A DNA stretch of 64,000 bases from the NCBI GenBank assembly GCA_954871525.1, contig OX940864.1:14936001-15000000 (forward strand), in the 5' to 3' direction. A model generated the notes under the pieces. That model searched no databases. It had not been told where the DNA came from and saw only the letters and a list, made by a program, of their open reading frames with translations. This document shows, one piece after another, positions 1-11,301 of the stretch; the first letter of the stretch is position 1, and each line of letters opens with the position of its first letter. Position numbers and translations under genes: made by a program. This DNA comes from Parietaria judaica. Taxonomy: Eukaryota; Streptophyta; Magnoliopsida; Rosales; Urticaceae.

Positions 1-171
1 CTTCAAGGTTGAAGAAAACCCACAAGCTCTCTATTCTTGGCCTTGGTCAAAGCTTCTCCAAGAAGACAACTTTACCATCATGAAAGTCTAAAAGCAACAT
101 AGAGGAAATACCAAAATTACCCCTAGGCTAGTCATGACTTTCCCAATTAAATTAGGCTTCACATATTAACA
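1..171 (-). repeat. 3' LTR of the copia element (partial)
   Basis: Positions 1-171 match 4532-4702 with one substitution (agcttctcc against accttctcc). On the minus strand the LTR begins TGTTAATATG at 171. The remaining roughly 257 bp lie outside the window, judging from the complete copy. Confidence 0.95.
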
Positions 172-187
172 ATCTCCCACTTGAAGA
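172..187 (-). other. Polypurine tract of the copia element
   Basis: On the minus strand the sequence AAGTGGGAGAT lies directly before the TG that opens the 3' LTR. This is the usual position and composition of the plus-strand priming site in plant copia elements. Confidence 0.8.
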
Positions 188-235
188 CTAATTGCAATCA
201 CCCGTCTCCAAGCTTGCAAGCGGCGGCTCCGATTA

Positions 236-3200
236 TCACTCGAGGAGCCCAACTGAAGTTGCACACAACTTCAGTTTCTCGTATGGCACGGCCTTCGTCA
301 ACATGTCCGCGGGATTCTCACTTCCCGCGATCTTCTCGAGAACTAGCACCTCGTCCTCCAAGGCCGATCTAATGAAGTGGTACCGAAGTTGTATGTGCTT
401 TGTCCGGGCATGATAAGCGGGGTTCTTCGCCAAATGAATGGCGCTCTGGCTATCGCTATAGAGCACGTAGCTCTCTTTATTATGGTTCAACTCTTGTAGA
501 AAAGACTGAAGCCAAATCATCTCCTTCGTAGCCTCCGTTATAGCCACATACTCGGCTTCACAACTAGAAAGAGCAACGATCTTTTGCAACCTTGAAAGCC
601 AACTGATTGTCGTACCTCCGAATGTGTAAACATAACCGGAGGTGCTCTTTCTACTGTCAACGTCCCCGCCGTTGTCCGCATCGACGAACCCTTCAAGCCC
701 CGAGCTTGACTTGCGAAAGCACAGCGCTAAACTTGAGCTTCCTTTGAGGTACCTGAAAATCCACTTCACGGCTTCCCAATGTTGTTTGCCCGGATTGCTC
801 ATAAATCGGCTAACAACTCCCACTGCATGTGCAATGTCAGGCCTCGTACATACCATCGCGTACATGAGGCTCCCGATAGCCGAAGCATACGGAACCTTGT
901 CCATGTGTGCCCTCTCTTCCTCGGTCTTTGGCGAGTCATCTTTAGATAACCAAAAATGGCTACCCAAAGGAGTTCCAACCGGCTTGGCATCTTCCATGTT
1001 GAACTTCTTGATGATCTTTTTCACATATTCTTCTTGTGAAAGTTTCAACTCATCCTTGCTTCGGATAATCCTCATCCCAAGGATTTGCTTCGCGGCACCA
1101 AGATCCTTCATCGCAAATTCCCTTGACAATCTTTTCTTCAACTTCTCGATTTCATGAAGATTTGCTCCCACTATGAGCATGTCATCGACGTAGAGGAGCA
1201 AAATCATGTAAGAGTCTTCAAGTCTCTTGAAGTAGCAACAATGATCCGCCTCGCACCTCACGAACTCGGCTTTCTTCATGAAAGAGTCGAACTTCTTGTA
1301 CCATTGTCTCGGAGATTGTTTCAAGCCGTACAAACTCTTTTGGAGCTTGCACACCATCTTCTCTTTGCCTTTGACCTCGAAGCCTTCCGGTTGTCTCATG
1401 TAGATCTCTTCCTTCAAATCCCCGTGAAGAAACGCCGTCTTCACATCCATTTGTTGAAGGTGTAGATCTTCTTTCGCCACCAATCCAAGGACGGTTCGGA
1501 TAGTTACCAACTTGACTACCGGAGAGAAAATCTCGGTGTAGTCAATGCCTTCCTTTTGTTGGAAGCCCTTCACGACCAACCGCGCTTTGTAGCGCTTTCT
1601 CCCGTCGTGTTCTTCCTTTATCCGGTAGACCCACTTGTTGTGTAACGCCTTCTTTTTCGCCGGTAGCTCGGCTAATTCCCACGTTTTATTGCACAACAAT
1701 GAGTCCATCTCGTCCTTCATCGCCAACTTCCACTTGCTCGATTCATCGACTTCCTTAGCTTCATCATAGCTCTCGGGTTCACCCTTGTCGGTTAGCAAAA
1801 TATGGTTGAGCGACAGTGAGAACCTTTGTGTTGGCCTTCTCACCCGAGAAGATCGGCGTAGCTCGGTGATCGGCGCTTGTTGACTTGACGGGGGTTCAAC
1901 TTCTTCATCGCCTTCTTCATCACTCTCATGCCGATGTTCTTCTTCTTCGGCTGCTTGTTCTCCCACTTCCGGGGCAGCCCTTTGCGACTCGTGTGCCGGA
2001 AACTCATTCAGATCAACCACCGCTGATTTTTCATTCTCCGTTACGCGGCTTTCTGGGACTTCTCGAAGCTTGTCTTTGTACAACACTTGTTCATTGAAGA
2101 TGATGTCCCTGCTTCGGATGATCTTCCGGTTTTGGTCATCCCAGAAACGATAACCAAGCTCGGAGTCACCATAGCCAATAAAATAACACTTCTTAGACTT
2201 TGCATCAAGCTTACTTCTAGAAGTGGCATCAATATGAACATAAGACAAACAACCAAACACTTTCAAATGAGAAAGGTTTACCTTCTTCCCTCTCCAAGCC
2301 TCTTCCGGAATTCGGAAATTTAATGGAACGGATGGTCCTCGGTTGATCAAGTACGCCGCGGTGTTAACCGCATCGGCCCAAAACGTCTTCGGTAGCCCGG
2401 AGTGTAACCTCATGCTTCTTGCACGCTCATTTATGGTCCGATTCATCCTCTCCGCTACCCCGTTTTGTTGAGGCGTTCCGGGGATGGTCTTCACCATCTT
2501 AATCCCATGTTCGGCACAATATCTCTTGAAGTTTCCGTCAATGTACTCTCCGCCGTTGTCGGATCTCAAACTCTTCAACTTCAAGCTTGTTTCATTCTCA
2601 ACCAAAGCTTTCCACTTCTTGAAAACGGTGAACACATCGAACTTGTGCTTCATGAAGTAAACCCAAAGCTTTCTTGTTGAGTCGTCGATGAACGTTACAT
2701 AGTAGTGTGACCCTCCGAGGGAAGCAACCGGGGCCGGTCCCCACACATCCGTGTGAACCAATTCTAACTTCTCGGTCTTCAACTCTCTCCCTCCATTTGA
2801 GAAACTAACTCGCCGTTGTTTCCCAAGCACACAACTCTCACACAAATGGTGGTCCACCGACTTGAGCTCGGAAATCTTTCCGTCTTTCACGAGAATCTTC
2901 ATACCTTTCTCGCTCATGTGTCCGAGTCGATTGTGCCACAACTCGGACTTGTTGGCATTGTCCACGAGCGCGGCCGAGTCGGAACAACTTGTCATCATGT
3001 AAAGGGTGCCGGTCTTATGGCCGCGGGCAACGACCAAAGCACCCTTTGCTACCTTCCACGCTCCACCGCCAAAGGTTATCGTGTGGCCTTCTCCGTCGAG
3101 TTGGCCCACCGAAATTAAGTTGCGCTTCAATTTCGGCACATGTCGAACCTTCTTAATCTTCCACGTGCGTCCGTTTGGCATCTTCAAGGTGATGTCCCCG

Positions 3201-4231
3201 GTACCAACAATATCTAGTGGTATGCCGTCGGCCAAATAGACTTTCCCGAGGTTCCCCGCAACGTAGTTCTCCATTTGCTCTTTGTTCGGAGCGGTGTGGA
3301 AAGACGCTCCCGAATCAAGCACTCAACTATCAATCGGGCTATCAACAGACAACAATAGCGCATCACCCTTATCCTCAACAACTCCACTGACCGGGTTGTC
3401 GGCCGACAAGAATAACGCATCACCGACTTCTTCGGTAGCCGCATTTACGGCGTCTTCTCTGTTGTCATGTTTCTTCTTCAGAGCTCTACAATCTTTCCTC
3501 ATGTGGCCCGTTTTACCACAATTCCAACACTCCATTTTTCGTCCGAATCTTGACTGACCTCTGCCATTTCTTGACTTTGATCTGCCCTTGTTCCGGTTGT
3601 GGCTCTTTTCGGTTCCTCTGCCTCTGTGTTCTACGTGCAACGCAGAACTCGACGATGCTTCCCCTGAATCGATTCTCCGAACTTCCTCTGCAAGAATACG
3701 ATCTCTGACATCGTTGAACTTTAACTTGGCAGAACCCACGGAGTTACTAACCGCTGCCCTCATCGATTCCCAACTCGGTGGTAAAGACGCCAACAAAATT
3801 AGGGCACGAACTTCATCGTCAAAATCTATTTCAACGGACGACAATTGATTGACTATGGTGTTGAACTCGTTCAAGTGAGTAGCTACAGACCCACTTTCCT
3901 CCATTCTCAAATAGAAAAGTTTCTTCATGAGAAATACCTTGTTGTTCGCCGAGGGTTTCTCGTACATATCGGAGAGAGCTTTCATCATGCTCGCCGTGGT
4001 CTTCTCCTTCACCACATTGTGCGCGACATTCCTCGACAACGTCAACCGCACAACTCCGAGCACTTTTCTGTCGAGCAGAGCCCATTCCGCCTCATCCATA
4101 TCCTCTGGTTTCGAACCCAAAGGAAGATGAAGCTCTCTACCGTAAAGGTAGTCTTCGACTTGCATTCTCCAAAAGGCGTAGTCCGAACCATCGAACTTCA
4201 AGCTTTGCACCAACCCATCGTTTCCACCCAT
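236..4231 (-). pseudogene. copia gag-pol polyprotein, one in-frame stop
   Basis: One reading frame runs from the ATG at 4231 to the stop at 236, broken only by a TGA at 3323-3325 where related polyproteins usually have Trp. The gag part (4231-3323) has a CCHC knuckle (CWNCGKTGHMRKDC). The pol part shows the protease DSGAS, an integrase HH-CC finger (HNRLGH ... CESC) and core residues (HTDVWG, SDNGGEY, GVAERMNRTI), a reverse transcriptase with YVDDM, and an RNase H with SSCEAEY. Integrase before reverse transcriptase fixes the copia class. The first RNase H aspartate motif reads DADNGGD rather than the common DADWAGD. The single stop may have ended autonomous activity or may be read through at low level. 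It could also be a sequencing difference. Confidence 0.93.
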
Positions 4232-4260
4232 CGTCTTCTAGATCGCAACACAACCCGGTT

Positions 4261-4272
4261 GCTCTGATACCA
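4261..4272 (-). other. Primer-binding site (initiator tRNA-Met type)
   Basis: Two bases inside the 5' LTR the minus strand reads TGGTATCAGAGC. This is the sequence complementary to the 3' end of plant initiator tRNA-Met that primes minus-strand DNA synthesis in most plant copia elements. Confidence 0.93.
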
Positions 4273-4274
4273 GT

Positions 4275-4702
4275 TGTTAGGGAATAATCACCGAATCCCC
4301 TTTGAACCGAAGACGAAATGATGGCAAGAAACGAAATAAGAATGACACCGGAGATTATAGTGGTTCGCCCCCAATGCGGGAGGTACGTCCACTTGCCGCT
4401 TGCAAATATGATCCACTAGAATCTCCAACGGAGTTGTTCGAATACACCCTCGAGCTCACTCACTCTTCCCTTGTGTTTACAAGTCTTTCTCTCCAAGCTC
4501 TATGTACAAAGCTCTCACCTTTTTCTCTCTTCTTCAAGGTTGAAGAAAACCCACAAGCTCTCTATTCTTGGCCTTGGTCAAACCTTCTCCAAGAAGACAA
4601 CTTTACCATCATGAAAGTCTAAAAGCAACATAGAGGAAATACCAAAATTACCCCTAGGCTAGTCATGACTTTCCCAATTAAATTAGGCTTCACATATTAA
4701 CA
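4275..4702 (-). repeat. 5' LTR of the copia element (complete)
   Basis: A 428-bp LTR with TG...CA ends (tgttag at the left, taaca at the right on the plus strand). It adjoins the primer-binding site on its inner side and dioxygenase coding sequence on its outer side. Confidence 0.94.
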
Positions 4703-5660
4703 GCTACCCGTACTGCCCCGATCCAGATCGGATGATCGGGTTTGCTTCCCACACCGACGGCGGGGTTTTGACGATTCTGATGCAAAATCGGCGCCCAGGG
4801 TTGCAGGTAATGCATGAGGGTTCGTGGTTGGATGTGGAACCGGAGCTTGGTGCTCTGATTGTCAACGGCGGCGACTTTTTTCAGGTCAACTAACTTCTTT
4901 ATCGTTGACTAATAAGATAATTATGGAGAAATCTGTAATAGATCACATCGGAATTAGAGAATACAAAAGATTCAATGTCTTAAAACCTTCATAAATCCGA
5001 AGATAACTTCTTAAGTCATACACTCCAATCATGCTTTCTAGTTACTTTAGTTGACATATTTTATTATAATATTGTTACTTATGCCAACAATCATGAATTA
5101 AATGAAGATTTTCTGTACTTATTAATAGAGTTCTTATCTCTATACGAAAAACGCAAAAACTAAAGCGGCTGCCGGGCCTGACGGGAGGCTAAGTAGGTCA
5201 CGCCTTTAAGTAAAATTTAATGTACATATTATATTTTATTTAAAATTAAGTCTCAAAATTAAACTATTTCGATAATTCGCTTAGGGCTCTTCGAACTCAA
5301 GACTGGTCACACGTATATATTGATTTATGGTTTCATTACTAGTTATATAACATGGTCGGCTTATGATATCATTGATCACTAATCTTGATTAATTATCAGA
5401 TTTTGTCAAACGACGAATACAAGAGCGTGCAACACAGAGCGCTGGCCAACTCTTGCAAGGAACCTCGAATCTCAGTTGCCATGGTTTTCAACCCTTCGAA
5501 ATGGAACGATGACGGTTATTTTGGGCCTCTTCCGGAGCTGCTGTCGTCAGAAAGGCCCGCAATTTATCGCCGTTTTACGCAGGAGGAGTACGTGGATACG
5601 TTCGAAGGGAGAGACCTAGGCAACAAGTCTTTGGTGGAGAGAGTCAAAATAGCAGAATAA
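4703..5660 (+). pseudogene. 2-oxoglutarate/Fe(II) dioxygenase gene split by the copia element (3' part)
   Basis: The 3' part of an ACC-oxidase-homolog-type dioxygenase. The exon piece 4703-4884 starts mid-codon at the LTR edge and encodes YPYCPDPDRMIG, the iron-binding HTDGG, and GDFFQ before a GT donor. A 515-bp intron (4885-5399) follows, then the last exon 5400-5660 with the distal iron ligand in VQHR and the 2-oxoglutarate motif RIS. No stop or frameshift is seen in either piece, and the sequence aligns closely to the neighbouring gene at 7020-8445. The gene was therefore probably intact until the transposon landed. The 5' exons must lie left of the window. Family members hydroxylate small molecules in the cytosol; the substrate cannot be read from sequence. 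Confidence 0.9.
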
Positions 5661-6041
5661 TCAAAGCTAGATCACACTTTATTTTCAGAGCATCTTCTTA
5701 CCAAGTCGTTCTAATTTTAAATCAAGTTTATCGACAAATTATTACTTTTTATAATTATTATTTTAATATACTATTATCTTACGTAGTTCCCGCGGTATAC
5801 TTATAAAATCAGATCGGCGCAATCGGTTATGATAAGTTTTTAAAACTGGCAGAAACGCATTGGTGCACCCGTAATATTGGACTATCCGGTTATCGGGTTT
5901 TTAAACCTCGCTTAAAATAGAAATATCATTTAACAATTATTAATTCTTTGAAGCCACCTTATCTTTTGACATTAAGCCTGTAAATATGGTAAACGGAAGT
6001 CCGACTAGGCTTCTTTTTTTATTATTATTAAACCCGGCCGG
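5661..6041. other. Intergenic AT-rich sequence after the split dioxygenase
   Basis: Presumed 3' UTR and spacer. No gene recognised. The stretch 5994-6041 (gactaggcttc, then a T run) resembles parts of the following MITE and its right flank, suggesting layered insertions. Confidence 0.5.
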
Positions 6042-6529
6042 TAGGGATGCATCCGGTCGGTTAACCTTTTTTTTTTCACCATCCGACTGGGCTTCTATTG
6101 GTATCCTTAACCTATTTCCAATTATTTGTATTTTAATAACCTTAACCTGTTTTTCAAAACCGGTTAACCGGTTCAAAATGGAATAACATGTTTTAATAAC
6201 CTTAACCTATTTTGAAAAAAAAAATTACACATTTTAACGCAACAATAAAATATATCAGTCCAAATAGCATAACGGTCCAAAACATAAAAAAAGGTACAAA
6301 TTTAATATATTTTGAAAAAAAATATACATATTAATATTAAAACCGGTTATAAAAACCGGTTACCAAATAACCGGTTTTGAAAAATAAATAACCGGTAACT
6401 GCATCCGGTTTGAAACCGGATACGGTTAACCTTAACTTGTTTTAAAAAAAAATCCGGTTACTATTTTAAACTGGATAATTTCCTATTACGGTTTAAAAAT
6501 TCGGTTACCGGTTATTTTGCACACCCCTA
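6042..6529. mobile_element. hAT-type MITE, CCGGTT-rich
   Basis: It starts TAGGGATG at 6042 and ends CACCCCTA at 6529. The 8 bp on each side are ccggccgg (6034-6041) and ccgaccgg (6530-6537), seven of eight identical, as for a hAT target duplication. The interior holds many copies of accggt or ccggtt, a composition shared with the elements at 31298 and 59741. There is no coding capacity. Confidence 0.7.
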
Positions 6530-6537
6530 CCGACCGG

Positions 6538-7019
6538 GACTGGTATGGGTCCTTTTTTTTACCCGGATCAGTCCGAGTCCGTATATTTTTTTTAGACTAA
6601 ACTGAGTGCTTAAAAATTTTGTAATTTATTTTTTAAATAATTCCTGTTTCCGGGTCCGGATTTATTTTTTATAATTTACACCATTAGATGACATAAACAG
6701 AATCTAATAATAGGATCTTAAGTAAATACTATAATAAAACTATATATTACTAGATGTCACCTGTTGATCATCTAAAGAAAATTGATTGTCGTTACCGTAC
6801 GTTGGATCATGCATGCAGGTTCATGACGTTGACTTTTCATAGGTTTCTTCAGGCTTAACAGAATTTCTAAATATATTGAGCATTTCCAGCGAATTTTGCA
6901 GTTTTTAGATAATATTGAGCTGTAATCATCCCTGATAAAACCCTAAGCAAATGAACAAATTAACAAACTGATTTTACAAAATCACACAAATAATTCATAA
7001 TTGCATTTCCTTCAAGAAC
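6538..7019. other. Presumed promoter and 5' UTR of the second dioxygenase
   Basis: AT-rich sequence with no convincing exon encoding the missing N-terminal residues of the downstream gene. A TTGACT (W-box-like) word lies near 6830, too short to be strong evidence of regulation. Confidence 0.35.
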
Positions 7020-8445
7020 ATGGATGCCCAAGACATTCCCAACGTCTCGATCCCGGTGATCGATCTCTCTGGGATTGAATCCCCGTCGGAGCGTCCGAAG
7101 ATCGTCGACCAAGTAAAAAATGCTGCGAAGACGTGGGGGTTCTTCCAGGTGATCAACCACGGAATCCCGCTCTCCGTACAAAACGCCACCGTCGAGGCCG
7201 TCACGACCTTCCACGAGTTTCCCGGTGACGCCAAGTCAAGACCCAGCAATCCACGTGGTGTAACGTATGCGAGCAACACCAATCAATTCTCATCCACCTC
7301 CGCTGACGCTGCAGCAGCCGGCTGCCGCCGCGACACCCTCTGGATCATGGCATTGCCGGATATGCCTCCGGAGGAGGAGATCCCGGAGGTGCTCCGGAAG
7401 GGAGTGAACGAGTGGGTCCCACGTGCCACTGGCGTCGCAGAGGCACTGATGGAGGTGTTGACGGAGGGTTTGGGGCTGGAGAGACGGAAGCTCCGCGATC
7501 TCTCGCTTCTGGGCAACAAGGTGTTTATGGGCCATCGCTACCCGTACTGCCCCAACCCGGAGCAGATGATTGGGCTGGCTTCGCACACCGACGGGGGATT
7601 TTTGACCGTTCTGATGGCGAACCAACGCCCCGGGCTTCAGGTGTTGTATGAGGGTTCGTGGTTGGATGTCAAACCCGTGCTTGGTGCCCTAATTATCAAC
7701 ATCGGCGACTTTTTTCAGGTGATCAATATTATTTCGTGCACAGTGCACACTTAGTCAAAGTGTGAATTGAAACCTTTAGTCTTTACCTAAAATAGAGACA
7801 CAACCGGAAGGACAAAGCGAAAAAAATTTACACTGAAAATTGGTTACTATACATCGAAAAAAGTAACAAAAAAATCACCAGAAACTGAGTACTCGAGATA
7901 TTCGAATTTTTCTTTACAAAAATATTATCTATTTGGTTTTAAGACAAACTAAATTTGAAACTAGTTAAGGTACGTATGTGAGAGTTCGATATCGGCTTCT
8001 ACCACAGTCCGGTTTAAAATCAGCCTTTAAGCGGAATCGTTATATAAAATCGCTTCTCAACCAGATTTAATCGTTGAAAATCGATTTTTAGGGATGCATA
8101 GATGTATTATTAGCTTTTCCTTTTCTAAAAATTGGTCATTAGAAATATATATATTTATTTATTTATTGTTATCGGTGAACTTTGTTTTGTTCACAGATTT
8201 TATCAAATGACGAATACAAGAGCGTTCAACATAGAGTGTTGGTCAACACTTGGAAGGAGCCTCGGATCTCAATTGCCATGGTATTTAACCCCTTGAAATG
8301 GAAAGAATTCGGGCCTCTGCCGGAGCTGTTGTCGCCGGAAAAGCCCGCCATTTATCGCAACTTCACCGAGGAGGAGTACATGGACACGTTCCGCGGGAAA
8401 TCCATTGGCAACAAGTCTCTGGTGGAGAGAGTCAAAATAGCATGA
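7020..8445 (+). CDS. 2-oxoglutarate/Fe(II) dioxygenase (ACC oxidase homolog type)
   Basis: Two exons, 7020-7718 and 8197-8445, joined by GT-AG in phase 0, give 315 aa. The N-terminal DIOX_N-like part has IPVIDLSGI and GFFQVINHGIP. The catalytic jelly roll carries the iron ligands H189, D191 (HTDGG) and H245 (VQHR), with R256 and S258 (RIS) for 2-oxoglutarate. All needed residues are present, so it may be an active soluble oxygenase. The family includes 1-aminocyclopropane-1-carboxylate oxidase homologs and deacetoxyvindoline 4-hydroxylase-like enzymes of specialised metabolism; the substrate is unknown. It is about 45-50 residues shorter at the N-terminus than usual family members (about 360 aa), and I found no upstream exon. 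It is a tandem copy of the gene at 4703-5660, with the same exon junction. Confidence 0.85.
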
Positions 8446-9701
8446 TGCTTCCAAGCTAATTTTTATAGCAAAATCAAAGCATTTTTTCATTTTGTTTGTT
8501 TCAGTACTATCCCTTTCAACCCCAAAAATATGAAATTTATTTTGTATTGTACAATTTAAATACAATTTTTAAAGAAGTAAACTCAATGTTCTCATTCAGA
8601 TATTTATCACTATTTTCTTATTTTGAATATTCAAGTTCAAATACTATTTAGTAATTCCGAATTAAAACTATGACAAACAACACTAATCACATGCAACGCG
8701 TGGTATATGATGCTAATTGGTGAGGGAAAATTAAAATTTGAGCCCTATATTTTAAACTCTTTTTCTAATTTCTAGTTCTTGATGTTCATCTACTCTAAAA
8801 CTATCAATTTGGCTATTTTCCCTACAACAACAAAAACACCCTTCTTCCAAAAACTGAAAACCTTTTCAGTTCTCGATATGTTGATTACAGAGTCGATATT
8901 TGCAAAGATTTCCGAGATTGGTAAAGATTCCGATATCAGTAGAGTGTACTAATGCCGGCATTTGGTTGATATTACTTTGCCCAATTTTTTAGATGTTATG
9001 AGTTATGTAGATTTGGTATAAATGAAGCATATTGTGACCATGCAAGGAATTATGAGTTATCTGGATCATTTTTAGTCTTTTTCTTAAGCTTATGAAATAA
9101 GAAAGGAACTGTTGATCAGAACAGACTAATTGATGTAAAAATACTCTACTTTTTGTGTGGTGAGCAAATAATAGTGTGCAACTAGACAATATCAGTTGAA
9201 CTTCCATTCTCTTCTAACTAGGTGTTGTAGTTCGTTTTGGCTACATGTCTATCAAGTACACGTGATCAAAAAATAATGCAGGAAATAAAGGAGGGATTGA
9301 CACGTGGCAAAAATTTAATGGAAGAGACGACAGTTGGACAGAATTGTATGGTCATACAGTTTTATTTCATTTGGGTACTTAGCCCACCACAAAAAGAAAT
9401 GGAGTGCTTTCCTACGACAATAAACTACAAATTTTACGTACTTTTACCTCAATTATCCCCAAACAACGAAGACTGGGTAATATATAAATCACGGGAAGAC
9501 TACTATATAGAAAGATCAACCTCAAAATCTCAAACGACACTAAAAGACAAGAAAAATAAAGTCGTACTATTGTGTGACTAAGTCACTTATTCTTGTAAAA
9601 CAAGTCTCACTATTAGGCTTACAAGAAGCATCAATATAAAATACAAAAAGCCCTAATAAACATTAGCCAGCAAAGGGATATGGCTACGCGCTTCCCGGAG
9701 T
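8446..9701. other. Intergenic region between dioxygenase and invertase 3' ends
   Basis: Holds the 3' flanks of two convergent genes. A 114-codon open stretch at 9237-9581 shows no recognisable domain and is probably chance. No repeat with clear ends was seen. Confidence 0.45.
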
Positions 9702-11269
9702 CTAGTTGTTGTTCCTCAGCTGGGGACTCCCCATGCTCCAAGCGTCGAGATTTTCGACAGTGATCGGCTCGTCTCCGTTGTTGAAGACATGCAAGTGCGC
9801 TTTGTCTGACACCGCGAGTGTCGGATAAACCCTAGACAAGATGTTTGTCCTCCCTCCCGCTCCGAAGGTTTGCACCACTGAATGGTCAATCTATGCTAAA
9901 AAAAAAAATAGTATTATAAAAAAAGATTTTGAAGGAAAAAAAAATGATTCGTGATAATATAAATTTGAAAAATATTTTTACCGGAGACTTGTTGCTAAAA
10001 AGGATAATTTAAAAATTCGAGAGCCATTAATTCTATTTCTGGAAATCATAAACTTATTTTGAAAATTTTCGGAACTTGAATAATCAATTAGTTTTGTTGG
10101 AAAATTTTGCGTTAACATTCATTCTAAAGTTTTGCTTTTTTACGTACCAAACTCCTTAGAGAAAGCTTTTTGTCGCTCAAATCTACGTTGACAAAACCCG
10201 CAAACGAGGGTTTGTACAAGTCGTGTCCCAACGAAGACCTGCTTAACAAAAGAACTGGGTTAATTAAGAATCAAATTAACAGGTAATTAGCGTGAGTTGA
10301 ACGAAGTGATTACTAACGTTCGAGCATCGGAGCACAAGAGAATGACGTGTTTATCTTCGGCTTTGAATATTCTGAAGAACACAGGAGTGTACTCTTCGAG
10401 CTTCTCCGAAGCCAAAGTCAACAGCCCAAACGGGCCAACGCCTCCTTCCACGTGCGAGCCTTTTATGCCACAAAGGGCCTGAGCGTTGACCCAGCTCGGG
10501 TCAAACTTCTCTGCCTTGTCCAAGCTTGCGAACGAGAAGGTCACTTCCACATCAGCCTAATACAAACATACAAAGGTTGAGATTGACATTCAATTTGTAG
10601 ATTGGCTAAGATTTAAGTTGTAGATATGCGAGAAAATTAAATTCGGATTACTCTTATCCATTCCGAATGAATCTCGGAATCCGTAATTGAAGTTTTGGTC
10701 TTTTCGAAAACCGGAATTAGCAATTCTAGAATTATCGTTTTTCAGGATTAAATTATTAAAAGATAAATAAATAAATAAAAGTTTGAACTAAAAAAAAAAA
10801 AACTCTATCGATAAATAAAAAAGTTTGTGAATCATTTTAATACCCAACGTTAAAGTTTGTTGTTAAATATTGCTAACGTTAACGTTTTGTACCAATTAAC
10901 TACGTAATGTTTAAATTCGGTAGTTGCGTTTTCATACACTTTAATACATAACGTTAAAGTTAAGCGGTAAAAATCGTTAACGATGCGTTTTCGAAGTATC
11001 CTATTGCCTAGCGTTAAACTTACTTTGTTTGCGGTATACAATTAAAATCGGAATTCGGATATAAAATTACCTGAGCAGGAGTGATTCCTTCGATTTCAAT
11101 GGTCTCTCCCTTCTGAAGAAGCGCATCGCCCATATTGATCTTCTCGCCCCTCAGACTCTCGATCTCCTCAATCGGCCATTGAACTAATTGCTTCCCATTT
11201 GTATCAAGCCACATTGTTCTCGGAATAGCCTGCCAATCATATTATATAAATATATGTACTACAAGTGAA

Positions 11270-11301
<32 letters not shown>

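Larger units (their letters stand above)
1..4702 (-). mobile_element. Ty1/copia LTR retrotransposon, left LTR cut by window edge
   Basis: A nearly whole copia element reads right to left. The 5' LTR is at 4275-4702, the tRNA-iMet-type primer site is at 4261-4272, gag-pol fills 4231-236, a polypurine tract touches 172, and the 3' LTR occupies 1-171 and continues outside the window. Domain order (gag zinc knuckle, protease, integrase, reverse transcriptase, RNase H) is that of copia, not gypsy, because integrase precedes reverse transcriptase. The shared 171 bp of the two LTRs differ at a single position that I could see, which suggests a recent insertion. It sits inside an exon of a dioxygenase gene that resumes at 4703. 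The 5 bp after the right LTR are gctac; the matching target-site duplication would lie left of the window. Confidence 0.96.

Noticed and set aside
9237..9581. 114-codon open frame between dioxygenase and invertase
   Set aside because: No recognisable domain, no leader or splice context, and AT-rich codon use like the surrounding spacer.
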